A stretch of DNA of 19,126 nt from Desulfocapsa sp. (GTDB lineage Bacteria; Desulfobacterota; Desulfobulbia; Desulfobulbales; Desulfocapsaceae), in NCBI GenBank assembly GCA_029942265.1, contig JAOZTO010000002.1, positions 1-19,126 on the forward strand, given 5' to 3'. Position 1 is the stretch's first letter. Each line of letters starts with the position of its first letter. Below the pieces are notes generated by a model, which saw nothing but the letters and a program-made list of their open reading frames with translations, did no database searches and was not told the origin of the DNA. A program made the translations under genes and the position numbers. Positions 1 through 6,345 of the stretch are shown in pieces.

Positions 1-47
1 TTCCATTTATCTCGACATCGAACCAAAATGCTATTAAATCAACGGAC

Positions 48-1580
48 TCATGAATTGCCAACCGGCAGTGTAATCAGAAATTTGATACTCTGTTTTTGAA
101 AATCACCCTGCCACGTTAAAACACCCTTGTGCGCCATTACAATTTTTTTGCTAATCACTAGGCCAAGCCCTGTACCCCTACTTTTTTGTGTAAAATAAGG
201 TTCGAATAAAAGTTTACTTTCATCAACTGTCAGTAAAAAACCGCCATTTTCAATATTCACACAGCAATTACCATCTACCTGTGTCATTGTAATGTTTATA
301 AAACCGCCATTCAGTTGAGCTTCCACACTATTTTTTATCAAATTTTCAAAAAGTTGTTCAAGAAGCACCTTGTCGCCGGATATTAAACAGTCTTGCTCAC
401 AGTTTAGAGTAATGTCAATGTTTTGTTTTCTGCATTGTGCCTCATAAAGTGTTACCTCCTGACGCAAAACCGATTTTATATTGACCGGTTTTCCAGAAAC
501 CTCAACTGCATACATATACTGATTCAATCTGCTAATAATAGTGTTGGTTCGATCAACTGCGTTACGCATACTTGCAATCAGCTTATAGTGATCCTGGGCA
601 AGATTCTCCGACTCAATTTGCATTCGCTGCAATCCCATACCAATAGCATTAAGGGGATTTCGTAATTCATGAGTAATCGTTGCAGCTGCTCGGCCAAGGG
701 CTGCATCTTCATGCTGGCGAGCCATTTTTCGTTCAAATTCACGGGTTTGTTGTAGACGCTGTCGCTGAACCCGATAAAGCCACCACGATGAAAAGCCGCC
801 AAACAGAATCAAAAAAGTTATAAAAACAATAAATTCGTTCTTCATCTGGATTCGTCTCTTTCCAAAACGATCCATCTTTAATGCAACGATAAGATCTCTG
901 TCCTGTATGGAGACAACAGTTTCCATAATTTTGTCATTCCTTATCAGAGAATAATCGGTATCCGAATCCATATCATCTCGCCGAAAACGCACGTAGGCAA
1001 TATCATGCATATCATCAAACATGGTTAAAAGACGGTCAACAGATATTTTATCCAGTGTGACGTCTATCTCAAAAGAAGAGAGTGCGACAAAAACACAATT
1101 TAATTCTGAATTTGCATTGTATTGATTATCTGGAAAATATGAGTATAAGTAGAGATGTTTATCGTCAATACGTTCAAGACCGGCAGATTCCGGACACGTT
1201 TTTCCAGAAAGCCATCGACTCGGTCCGCTAACACCAACTGTACTGTCTCCTCGAATAATACGTACCCCAGCAAGGCCAGCTTCTGTTGCAAATGCAGTTA
1301 GTTCATCGGACGAAAATGGTTCTATTGCATCGAGATAATGAATAAACCGAGCACTGTTTTCAAGGGAAGTCGCTACTGTTTCTTCTATTGCATTCTGAGA
1401 CAGTAATGCATTACGTATATTTAACTCAACAACAGCTGCAAGAATCTCGGAATGATCTTGGGAATGATTAAGTAACTCTTGTGATGCTTGCATGGTCTGT
1501 CTGTAAAAATAACTACCCACTAAAATTGTAATAAGTGAAAACAGAAAAAGGTTAGTTTGCCAACCAGGATAGCGTTTCAT
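48..1580 (-). CDS. Membrane-bound sensor histidine kinase (NtrB/AtoS-like)
   Basis: This 510-residue protein should autophosphorylate on a histidine and pass the phosphate to a response regulator. Residues 10-26 form a first membrane helix and about 249-269 a second; the roughly 220 residues between them would be an extracytoplasmic sensor domain that I cannot assign. No HAMP domain is evident: a short charged helix leads directly to the HisKA H-box (ATITHELRNPLNAI, His304). The ATPase domain shows an N-box (LFENLIKNSVEA, about 409-420), an F-box (FEPYFTQKS) and a G-box (GTGLGL, 469-474), so the kinase appears intact. The start codon overlaps the stop of the preceding gene as ATGA, which implies translational coupling. 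No response regulator is in the window; only 47 bases follow the stop, so a partner may lie just outside. With the sigma-54 type promoter of this operon, an NtrC-type partner is the natural inference. Confidence 0.9.
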   Translation of the reverse strand: MKRYPGWQTNLFLFSLITILVGSYFYRQTMQASQELLNHSQDHSEILAAVVELNIRNALLSQNAIEETVATSLENSARFIHYLDAIEPFSSDELTAFATEAGLAGVRIIRGDSTVGVSGPSRWLSGKTCPESAGLERIDDKHLYLYSYFPDNQYNANSELNCVFVALSSFEIDVTLDKISVDRLLTMFDDMHDIAYVRFRRDDMDSDTDYSLIRNDKIMETVVSIQDRDLIVALKMDRFGKRRIQMKNEFIVFITFLILFGGFSSWWLYRVQRQRLQQTREFERKMARQHEDAALGRAAATITHELRNPLNAIGMGLQRMQIESENLAQDHYKLIASMRNAVDRTNTIISRLNQYMYAVEVSGKPVNIKSVLRQEVTLYEAQCRKQNIDITLNCEQDCLISGDKVLLEQLFENLIKNSVEAQLNGGFINITMTQVDGNCCVNIENGGFLLTVDESKLLFEPYFTQKSRGTGLGLVISKKIVMAHKGVLTWQGDFQKQSIKFLITLPVGNS

Positions 1581-2125
1581 TTTCCGCCACCGCCACCGCC
1601 GCCACCTCCCCCTCCATTACCTTTACCGTCCGAACCGCTGCCACCTCGTCCTTTTCCACTAGTGTTTATGCCACGAGATTCTTCCCTTTGGTTGTATTTT
1701 CCTGTAGTCGGATCATTTTCATGTTCTTTATGCTGACGATTTCCTCCTTGCGACAGTCGAGATCGAACACCTGTCGGGTCGGAACATCCTCCCCCACGAC
1801 ATCCCCTGATTTCAGTCGCAAGGAATTTTCTACTGGACGTTCCTTTTTGATACTGTCCCCATAATCGTATGGTTGCACCAACAGTGGCACAGGCAGGAAT
1901 GTTTGACTGCACCTCAACAGAAAGCATCTCACTTTGTATGTCAGATGCTTTATTTTCAGGTAATTCCTGTGGTTGTATCTCAATTTCCATTGTTTTATGG
2001 TTGACTGTGAGAACCTCTCCCATCAAAAATTCTCTGGAAAAAGCAGCGGTTACATCAACCACCAACAATAACAATACAATTAATAAATAGAGTTTCGATA
2101 TTTTAATGCTTGTTCTGCATTTCAT
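1577..2125 (-). CDS. Secreted hypothetical protein with a polyglycine C-terminal tail
   Basis: I do not recognise this 182-residue protein. Residues 1-28 look like a signal peptide (basic start, Leu/Val-rich core, then VTAAFS), so it is probably exported. Residues 30-110 look like a small beta-rich domain (FLMGEVLTVN at its start), followed by the cysteine/glycine motif GCRGGGCSDPTG. The last 70 residues are hydrophilic and low in complexity, ending in an almost uninterrupted run of glycines and a final lysine. The start overlaps the upstream DUF4405 gene by 23 nt in another frame and has a GGA 7 nt before the ATG; the stop overlaps the kinase start (ATGA). Between a membrane protein and a sensor kinase, it may be a periplasmic accessory or ligand-sensing partner; that is inference. 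Confidence 0.72.
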   Translation of the reverse strand: MKCRTSIKISKLYLLIVLLLLVVDVTAAFSREFLMGEVLTVNHKTMEIEIQPQELPENKASDIQSEMLSVEVQSNIPACATVGATIRLWGQYQKGTSSRKFLATEIRGCRGGGCSDPTGVRSRLSQGGNRQHKEHENDPTTGKYNQREESRGINTSGKGRGGSGSDGKGNGGGGGGGGGGGK

Positions 2126-2954
2126 TGGCTATTCCGTGAAGAACGTCAAAAATTGCCATTGGTGCCGTGTTATTTGCACTGGCAATTTCTTTTATGGTCA
2201 TGTCCCCTTTTGCAGTAATGTTTTCTTTTTCAAGATGCTTAATGACTGAAGAAAGTTTTAAAGTATAATCGCTACACAAGTCGGCAAGGAACATTTTACC
2301 AAAACCTGTCATGGGGCTGTCCGGAAAGGTTCCTGTACTGCCGGACTTCTCAGGTTTACCTGCTGCCTTTATAATATCATACACTCCTTGAGGTGCCAAT
2401 CCATTGGCACTTGCAATACTTGCAAGTGTATCATCTGAACCTTGAAATTGAATATTGGCATCTTTTAAAAGTTTTACCGCAGTATCAAGATCAAGCCCTT
2501 GTTTCTTTGCAAAAAGTTTAACAGTGGAAAGCTCGGCATGGCCATAAGGAGGCGAACCATATTTTTTTTCCGCTGAATCTTTAATAGATTCGCCAAAATT
2601 AATTACCGTGGACATCGGTGGAACCTCAAAATACGTCCCGAATCCAACAACTATACAAAGAAGCATTGCAACATTGAATGATGGTGTAAATACTTTCAGT
2701 TCTTTAGCACGGTTTTTCATATATGCCTTTATGACGCTCCAATTAAAAAAGAGATGTAGCAAACCGGCAAAAAGAAACAGAAAACCGAGATTAATGTGGA
2801 GGTTACTCCATTCACTTTTAGTCAATCCCCACAGATGCCAGTCAGCCCAATAGGCAACTCGCCCCTGCGGAACAATATATAACACCACCGATGTTATGAC
2901 TAATAGGATAAATGAGGTAAACATGGTCATGGAAGTGATTTTTCTGATATTCAT
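2103..2954 (-). CDS. DUF4405 membrane protein, cytochrome b-like, with duplicated C-terminal helical repeat
   Basis: The N-terminal 110 residues hold three membrane helices (about 10-28, 54-71, 92-109) with His40 (ADWHLWG), His53 (NLHINLG) and His67 (LLHLFFNW), the pattern of DUF4405 proteins related to b-type cytochrome subunits; heme binding is inferred. After a linker the protein carries a tandem duplication: units at about 141-199 and 219-276 share the order long helix, VKxLxxxNI-like segment, then IASAN-x2-AP-x3-(Y/F)D. The repeat looks soluble. The ATG has an AAGGA about 10 nt upstream. It is the first gene of a minus-strand unit with the secreted protein and the kinase, about 65 nt downstream of the predicted sigma-54 transcription start. 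A redox-sensing or electron-transfer role at the membrane is possible but not shown. Confidence 0.8.
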   Translation of the reverse strand: MNIRKITSMTMFTSFILLVITSVVLYIVPQGRVAYWADWHLWGLTKSEWSNLHINLGFLFLFAGLLHLFFNWSVIKAYMKNRAKELKVFTPSFNVAMLLCIVVGFGTYFEVPPMSTVINFGESIKDSAEKKYGSPPYGHAELSTVKLFAKKQGLDLDTAVKLLKDANIQFQGSDDTLASIASANGLAPQGVYDIIKAAGKPEKSGSTGTFPDSPMTGFGKMFLADLCSDYTLKLSSVIKHLEKENITAKGDMTIKEIASANNTAPMAIFDVLHGIANEMQNKH

Positions 2955-3029
2955 ACTCGAAGATTCCTTTTTAAAGATTGATTAAAGGGGGTGCCTAAAT
3001 AGTATACACAAATAATGCAAACATTTCCT

Positions 3030-3045
3030 TGCCAGAACCATGCCA
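3030..3045 (-). promoter_or_regulatory. Sigma-54 type (-24/-12) promoter of the DUF4405-kinase operon
   Basis: On the minus strand the sequence reads TGGCATG-GTTC-TGGCA. It has the diagnostic GG-N10-GC spacing and differs from the consensus TGGCACG-N4-TTGCA at two positions. Transcription would start near 3019, leaving a leader of about 65 nt before the ATG at 2954. Paired palindromes about 100 bp upstream lie where an enhancer-binding activator is expected. Confidence 0.6.
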
Positions 3046-3122
3046 CATCACAAGACCAGACGAATATCATGTACAATCAGGGTGATATTAGGATTTCTAA
3101 TAAAGTTATCCAGAACCTTATC

Positions 3123-3134
3123 GACACTTATGTC
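3123..3134. promoter_or_regulatory. Proximal activator-site candidate, GACA-N4-TGTC
   Basis: GACACTTATGTC is an inverted repeat with four-base arms. It shares GACA-N4-TGTC with the stronger site at 3142-3153, and their centres are 19 bp apart, close to two helical turns. It lies about 110 bp upstream of the predicted sigma-54 start. Confidence 0.42.
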
Positions 3135-3140
3135 TATTAA

Positions 3141-3154
3141 CGACAATATTGTCG
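3141..3154. promoter_or_regulatory. Distal activator-site candidate, 14-bp perfect palindrome
   Basis: CGACAATATTGTCG is a perfect palindrome; four more bases on each side match after a one-base mismatch (ATTA/TAAT). It is about 130 bp upstream of the predicted sigma-54 start, a usual distance for NtrC-type activator sites. The binding protein is unknown. Confidence 0.5.
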
Positions 3155-3215
3155 ATAATGTCAATTAGGAACGGGAATTAAATAACCTGAACATATTCTT
3201 TGAAATTTTTTCGTC

Positions 3216-3274
3216 AGCTATACTTAAAAATTCTTTCCATACTACCTGTATGTAACGTTTTTTTAAGTATCGCT
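3216..3274. repeat. Imperfect 15-bp inverted repeat with nested hairpin
   Basis: The arms AGCTATACTTAAAAA (3216-3230) and TTTTTAAGTATCGCT (3260-3274) are complementary at 14 of 15 positions. The spacer contains a second hairpin, CATAC-TACCT-GTATG (3239-3253). It could fold in RNA from either strand or be the remains of a small mobile element. No copy elsewhere in the window was noticed. Confidence 0.55.
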
Positions 3275-3325
3275 GGCGGAACAAAGGGCTGGAAAGATGT
3301 TGTCCGTAATTGATATTTCACATTC

Positions 3326-3351
3326 AATCGCCCTGAGGACAGGGCTCCTAC
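3326..3351 (-). repeat. REP-like hairpin, copy 1
   Basis: Read on the minus strand it begins GTAGGAGCCCTG and ends CAGGGCGATT; GCCCTG and CAGGGC form a 6-bp stem around a 4-base loop. The same GTAGGAGCCC...GGGCGAT plan recurs at 11067-11092 and 11223-11247, with a diverged form at 11275-11300. Confidence 0.7.
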
Positions 3352-3391
3352 GCTGTATAGCAGCTTGGTTGGGTGTTTGATTATGTGGACA

Positions 3392-3427
3392 ATTCCGGGG
3401 ACAGTATATATATACTGTCCCCGGAAT
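3392..3427. repeat. 36-bp perfect palindrome (GGGGACAG...CTGTCCCC type)
   Basis: Both halves match over 18 bp with an alternating TATATA centre; the outer arms read ATTCCGGGGACAG and its complement. Extruded or transcribed it would form a very stable hairpin. No T-run follows on either strand, so it is not an ordinary intrinsic terminator, though it lies 45 nt past the cyuP stop and could protect that mRNA end. From memory, GGGGACAGTATA motifs accompany RAYT-type (REP-associated tyrosine) transposases; no such gene is in the window. Confidence 0.75.
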
Positions 3428-3471
3428 CATTATTTCACCAAATTCTTTTCCAAGCATAAAAAAACATGCTC

Positions 3472-4752
3472 CTACAGGAATGCAAAAAAAGGAGAGATCA
3501 CTAAAAGTATTCCTGTTGCAGAAACCACATAGGTAACAATTCCTCTATACTTTCGCAAAGATTCCGATTTATAAACAAGTATAACTGGAATAAAACACCC
3601 TACAATTCCAAATATCGGACTACATATACTTGTAAAATAGAGTATTGGAAAATTTAAAAGAGCTGCACACCATGCAACAATTATAGTGAAAATAACTACA
3701 AAAGCCGAGAGTTGTTTCATGTTGATCAGCTCTCTGGGTGTGCGTCTCAAAAAAACATTTGTAGCGAGCCCTATACATGCTTCATGAAATCCCAAGAGTG
3801 CTCCAAAAAAAGATGTCATTATTGCGAAGATAGAAATAACAATTCCAATCAACGGTATTGTTACTCCGGGTATATGTTTAACCAAAATTGCCAGAAATGA
3901 TGTGTTTTCCTTAAAAGCCTTTACAGCCTCATCATGACCAATCGCTAAAGTGCATGAGAGGGCAAAAAAGAAAACCACTGTTGCCAGAAGGATAAAGGCT
4001 GTGTTCATAATTTTTATAGCTCTTTTCCTTGCCTCTTCTTTTGATTGGCTTTCTGAGCGTATTGCCACCACCATTGGGCTAATTGACTGTAAAAAAAGAA
4101 TCGATGTCATTGCAAATGGCAGTGTGATAATGGCATCTTTTATCATTTTCCAAAACGAAGTAATTGGCATAATATTATCAATACTCCAATATGGTATTAC
4201 CAATATAGCAAGAATAATAAGCAACAGTAGGATAACAACAACCAGTACTTTTGAAACATGAAACAGTATAACCCTACTTTTAAATGCAAAGAGTACCATA
4301 AATGCAACAAGTACTAAGCTATAGATAGGGTTATCAGAAAGCAAACTGCTGGTTAAGCCATAATAATGAAGATACGATGCGCTGTCGTTTGTAATTGTCT
4401 CGCTATACACAAACACCCAAATAATAAGCATAAGGAAGTATAAACCGCCTAAGACAACGCCCCATTTTTCACCAAGGTATTCAGAGAGTATTGTGGAATA
4501 GTCCTGACAGTTTGGACATTCAGCCAATGTATTGAGAAATAGCCTTTGGAATAGATACAGAGCTGGATATGCAACCACAATAGATATCAAAAAAACCCAA
4601 AGACCGACAAGACCCGCCTGTACAGGTAGAAAAACAATACCTGCTCCGAGCCCCATCCCGATACTTACAGCAACCCAGCCCCAATCTCCCGAGCTTAGCT
4701 TAATATCAGTTTTCTTTTTTTCAGCAACACTACTGTTATCTAAATCAACCAT
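3472..4752 (-). CDS. cyuP: L-cysteine/L-serine transporter of the HAAAP family (CyuP/SdaC-like)
   Basis: This polytopic membrane protein has about 11 hydrophobic helices. The first contains SIGMGLGAGIVFLPVQAG, the glycine-rich first-helix motif of the HAAAP (SdaC/TdcC/YhaO) family of amino-acid:proton symporters. The usual length is a little over 400 residues, as here. It overlaps the end of the cysteine desulfidase gene. In E. coli the homologous pair cyuPA (yhaOM) imports and degrades cysteine, so cysteine is the most likely substrate; serine or threonine cannot be excluded. A longer frame opens with TTG at 4758, but ATG at 4752 is the better start (overlap of 8 nt, 426 residues). A weak hairpin with its T-run in the loop (3453-3470) and the 36-bp palindrome follow the stop. 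Confidence 0.88.
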   Translation of the reverse strand: MVDLDNSSVAEKKKTDIKLSSGDWGWVAVSIGMGLGAGIVFLPVQAGLVGLWVFLISIVVAYPALYLFQRLFLNTLAECPNCQDYSTILSEYLGEKWGVVLGGLYFLMLIIWVFVYSETITNDSASYLHYYGLTSSLLSDNPIYSLVLVAFMVLFAFKSRVILFHVSKVLVVVILLLLIILAILVIPYWSIDNIMPITSFWKMIKDAIITLPFAMTSILFLQSISPMVVAIRSESQSKEEARKRAIKIMNTAFILLATVVFFFALSCTLAIGHDEAVKAFKENTSFLAILVKHIPGVTIPLIGIVISIFAIMTSFFGALLGFHEACIGLATNVFLRRTPRELINMKQLSAFVVIFTIIVAWCAALLNFPILYFTSICSPIFGIVGCFIPVILVYKSESLRKYRGIVTYVVSATGILLVISPFFAFL

Positions 4753-6061
4753 GGTCAACGTCCGTTTTCCGCTCAGTCATTATTTCCAAAATAACTTCAT
4801 CGGTTTGCTGCATTCCAGCCTGTGCGAGCTTGCCTATATTTCTTATTGTTTCCTCTACATTACTCCCGACAATACCATCTCCTCCATGAAGAACTTTATG
4901 ATGATATGCTAATGTAGCTGAATCGAACGCTGCATATATTCCTGTTGCTATTTTCATGGCACATGAAGCTTTTGCACCATCACATATCACTCCTGAAATA
5001 TTACCAAGAGTATTAATGATTGCACTTTCAACAGTTTGCAAGTTTCCACCAATCAAAAATGCGATTGCTCCACTAGCCCCTGCTGAAGCACACATTGCAC
5101 CACAATATGCTGATAAGCGGCCAACATTAGTTTTAATATGAATACAAGCAAGGTGGGAAAAGAACAGTGCTCTTATTAGTTCTTCATAGCTGTACCCTTG
5201 AAGTTCGCAACACTTAACAATTGCAAGGGAGGCCGTCATCCCCTGATTACCACTTCCGCTAGTCGTCATTACAGGAAGAGGACATCCGCTCATCCTGGCA
5301 TCACTACCTGCTGCGGCATAACTTGCACATCTATTTCTTACATCATCTCCGTATATTCCCTGTTCAATATTTTTAACAATGCAGCTACCAATATTCACTC
5401 CGTAAATCTCTTTAAGTCCTTCATTGGCAATCTTACTGTTTAACTTTATAACTTTATTAAACAAAGGGGTTATCAGTTCAAGGTCAATACTCTTGGCTAA
5501 ATTGTAGATCAATTCGATTGTAAGTAATTTTCTATCAGTAAGAGCAGAGTTGAAATCAGAGTCACTGCACGGCCTATCTACAAGAACTTCACCATTTTTT
5601 ACTATTTTCGTAATGTTTGTATGTAAGTGTTTTATTTCTACAATAACACTATTGTTTCCATTGGTGAGTTCAATACGTATATAGAGTTTGACGTTCGTTT
5701 TTTCATGAATCATTTCAAATCGACAACTAGCAAGAAGTTTTCTTACTTCTACCATATCTGCTTCATCGACATCACTTATTACCATCAACCCTTTTTCTAC
5801 CTTACCTGCAATAATCCCCATCCCTGTAGCAACCTCAACACCAACCATGCCACCACTATTAGGAACAACAACACTTTTGACATTTTTTATGATATTTCCA
5901 GAAGCGAATATTTTTGCACTATCTGGTATATCACCTAAGAGTTCTCTAGCTTTTGCTGCAACGTAGGCTATTGCTATTGGCTCAGTACACCCCTCCGCAG
6001 GCACAATCTCTTCATTTAAAATAGAGAGTATTGTATCAACTGTCTGTTTATCTGCATTCAT
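4745..6061 (-). CDS. cyuA: L-cysteine desulfidase, iron-sulfur enzyme (CyuA/CdsB, UPF0597)
   Basis: It should convert L-cysteine to pyruvate, ammonia and hydrogen sulfide with a [4Fe-4S] cluster and no PLP. The family N-terminal motif PAEGCTEPIA places a cysteine at residue 25, as in the archaeal enzyme where I recall Cys25 acting in catalysis. Cys320, Cys360 and Cys367 have the 40- and 7-residue spacing I recall for the cluster ligands there. SGSGNQGMTASLA (about 268-280) is a further family signature. Length (438) is normal and the ATG has an AAGGAG at good distance. The transporter gene follows with overlap, so uptake and breakdown are coupled. Upstream is a 157-bp miniature element, so the promoter must lie in the remaining 120 bp or in the insertion; I see no strong one. 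The related E. coli SdaA-type serine dehydratases are less likely given the length and motif set. Confidence 0.9.
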   Translation of the reverse strand: MNADKQTVDTILSILNEEIVPAEGCTEPIAIAYVAAKARELLGDIPDSAKIFASGNIIKNVKSVVVPNSGGMVGVEVATGMGIIAGKVEKGLMVISDVDEADMVEVRKLLASCRFEMIHEKTNVKLYIRIELTNGNNSVIVEIKHLHTNITKIVKNGEVLVDRPCSDSDFNSALTDRKLLTIELIYNLAKSIDLELITPLFNKVIKLNSKIANEGLKEIYGVNIGSCIVKNIEQGIYGDDVRNRCASYAAAGSDARMSGCPLPVMTTSGSGNQGMTASLAIVKCCELQGYSYEELIRALFFSHLACIHIKTNVGRLSAYCGAMCASAGASGAIAFLIGGNLQTVESAIINTLGNISGVICDGAKASCAMKIATGIYAAFDSATLAYHHKVLHGGDGIVGSNVEETIRNIGKLAQAGMQQTDEVILEIMTERKTDVDHG

Positions 6062-6172
6062 GGTAACTCCTTCATGGTAAATATTCAGGTTGGGTCAAAG
6101 ACAGGCTCAAACTACCGAACTATAAGTAATTGGAGAGTATTTCACATTCGTTTGATGCGACATACACACACA

Positions 6173-6180
6173 TATCAATT
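6173..6180. repeat. 8-bp target duplication, left copy (TATCAATT)
   Basis: TATCAATT directly precedes the miniature element and is repeated exactly at 6338-6345. Eight bases is the duplication length of IS66-family insertion. Confidence 0.88.
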
Positions 6181-6337
6181 GTAAACGTCCAATTAACCGC
6201 ACCTTGTTTTATCAAAACTCCTGTCCCTGTAAGTGTTTCAGGGACGCCGCCATGTGCGATCTCGAAGTGCACGATAATACATGTTGGTATATCGGGTAGT
6301 TCGAAATCGTGCAGGGTGGTGTTCATGGAGCGCTTAC
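6181..6337. mobile_element. 157-bp IS66-type miniature inverted-repeat element, copy 1
   Basis: The element begins GTAAACGTCCAATTAACC and ends with the complement of GTAAGCGCTCCATGAAC; the GTAA ends plus the exact 8-bp duplication TATCAATT on both sides are features I associate with the IS66 family. It encodes no transposase, so it must have moved in trans. Reading on the minus strand, about 48 codons are open from an ATG in the inverted repeat (6326); this may be a scrap of the parent element. Compared with the copy at 9553-9622 it carries about 86 extra internal bases. It sits between rlmB and cyuA. Confidence 0.85.
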
Positions 6338-6345
6338 TATCAATT
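6338..6345. repeat. 8-bp target duplication, right copy, containing the rlmB stop
   Basis: TATCAATT matches 6173-6180 exactly. On the minus strand it reads AATTGATA and includes the TGA stop of rlmB, so the insertion hit the last codons of rlmB and the duplication left the reading frame and stop intact. Confidence 0.88.

Larger units (their letters stand above)
2955..3471. other. 517-bp non-coding region: sigma-54 promoter, operators and repeats
   Basis: I see no convincing gene here. From left to right it holds the leader and a sigma-54 type promoter of the DUF4405 operon, two GACA-N4-TGTC palindromes, a long imperfect inverted repeat (3216-3274), a REP-like hairpin (3326-3351) and a 36-bp perfect palindrome (3392-3427). 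The stretch next to the cyuP stop contains a further fragment that resembles the REP end (TGTAGGAGC on the minus strand, overlapping the stop codon). A 64-codon frame at 3263-3457 runs through the repeats and is treated as spurious. Confidence 0.7.

Noticed and set aside
1..47. Possible start of the next minus-strand gene (ATG at 6-4 with GAG upstream)
   Set aside because: Only two codons are visible and the SD is weak; a response regulator here is expected but not shown.
3263..3457. 64-codon minus-strand frame
   Set aside because: It is built from the REP-like hairpin and the 36-bp palindrome and has no credible start signal.
6120..6326. 68-codon minus-strand frame through the first miniature element
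   Set aside because: It starts in one inverted repeat and runs out of the element into flanking DNA, so it is not a complete gene; it may be a scrap of a parent element's reading frame.
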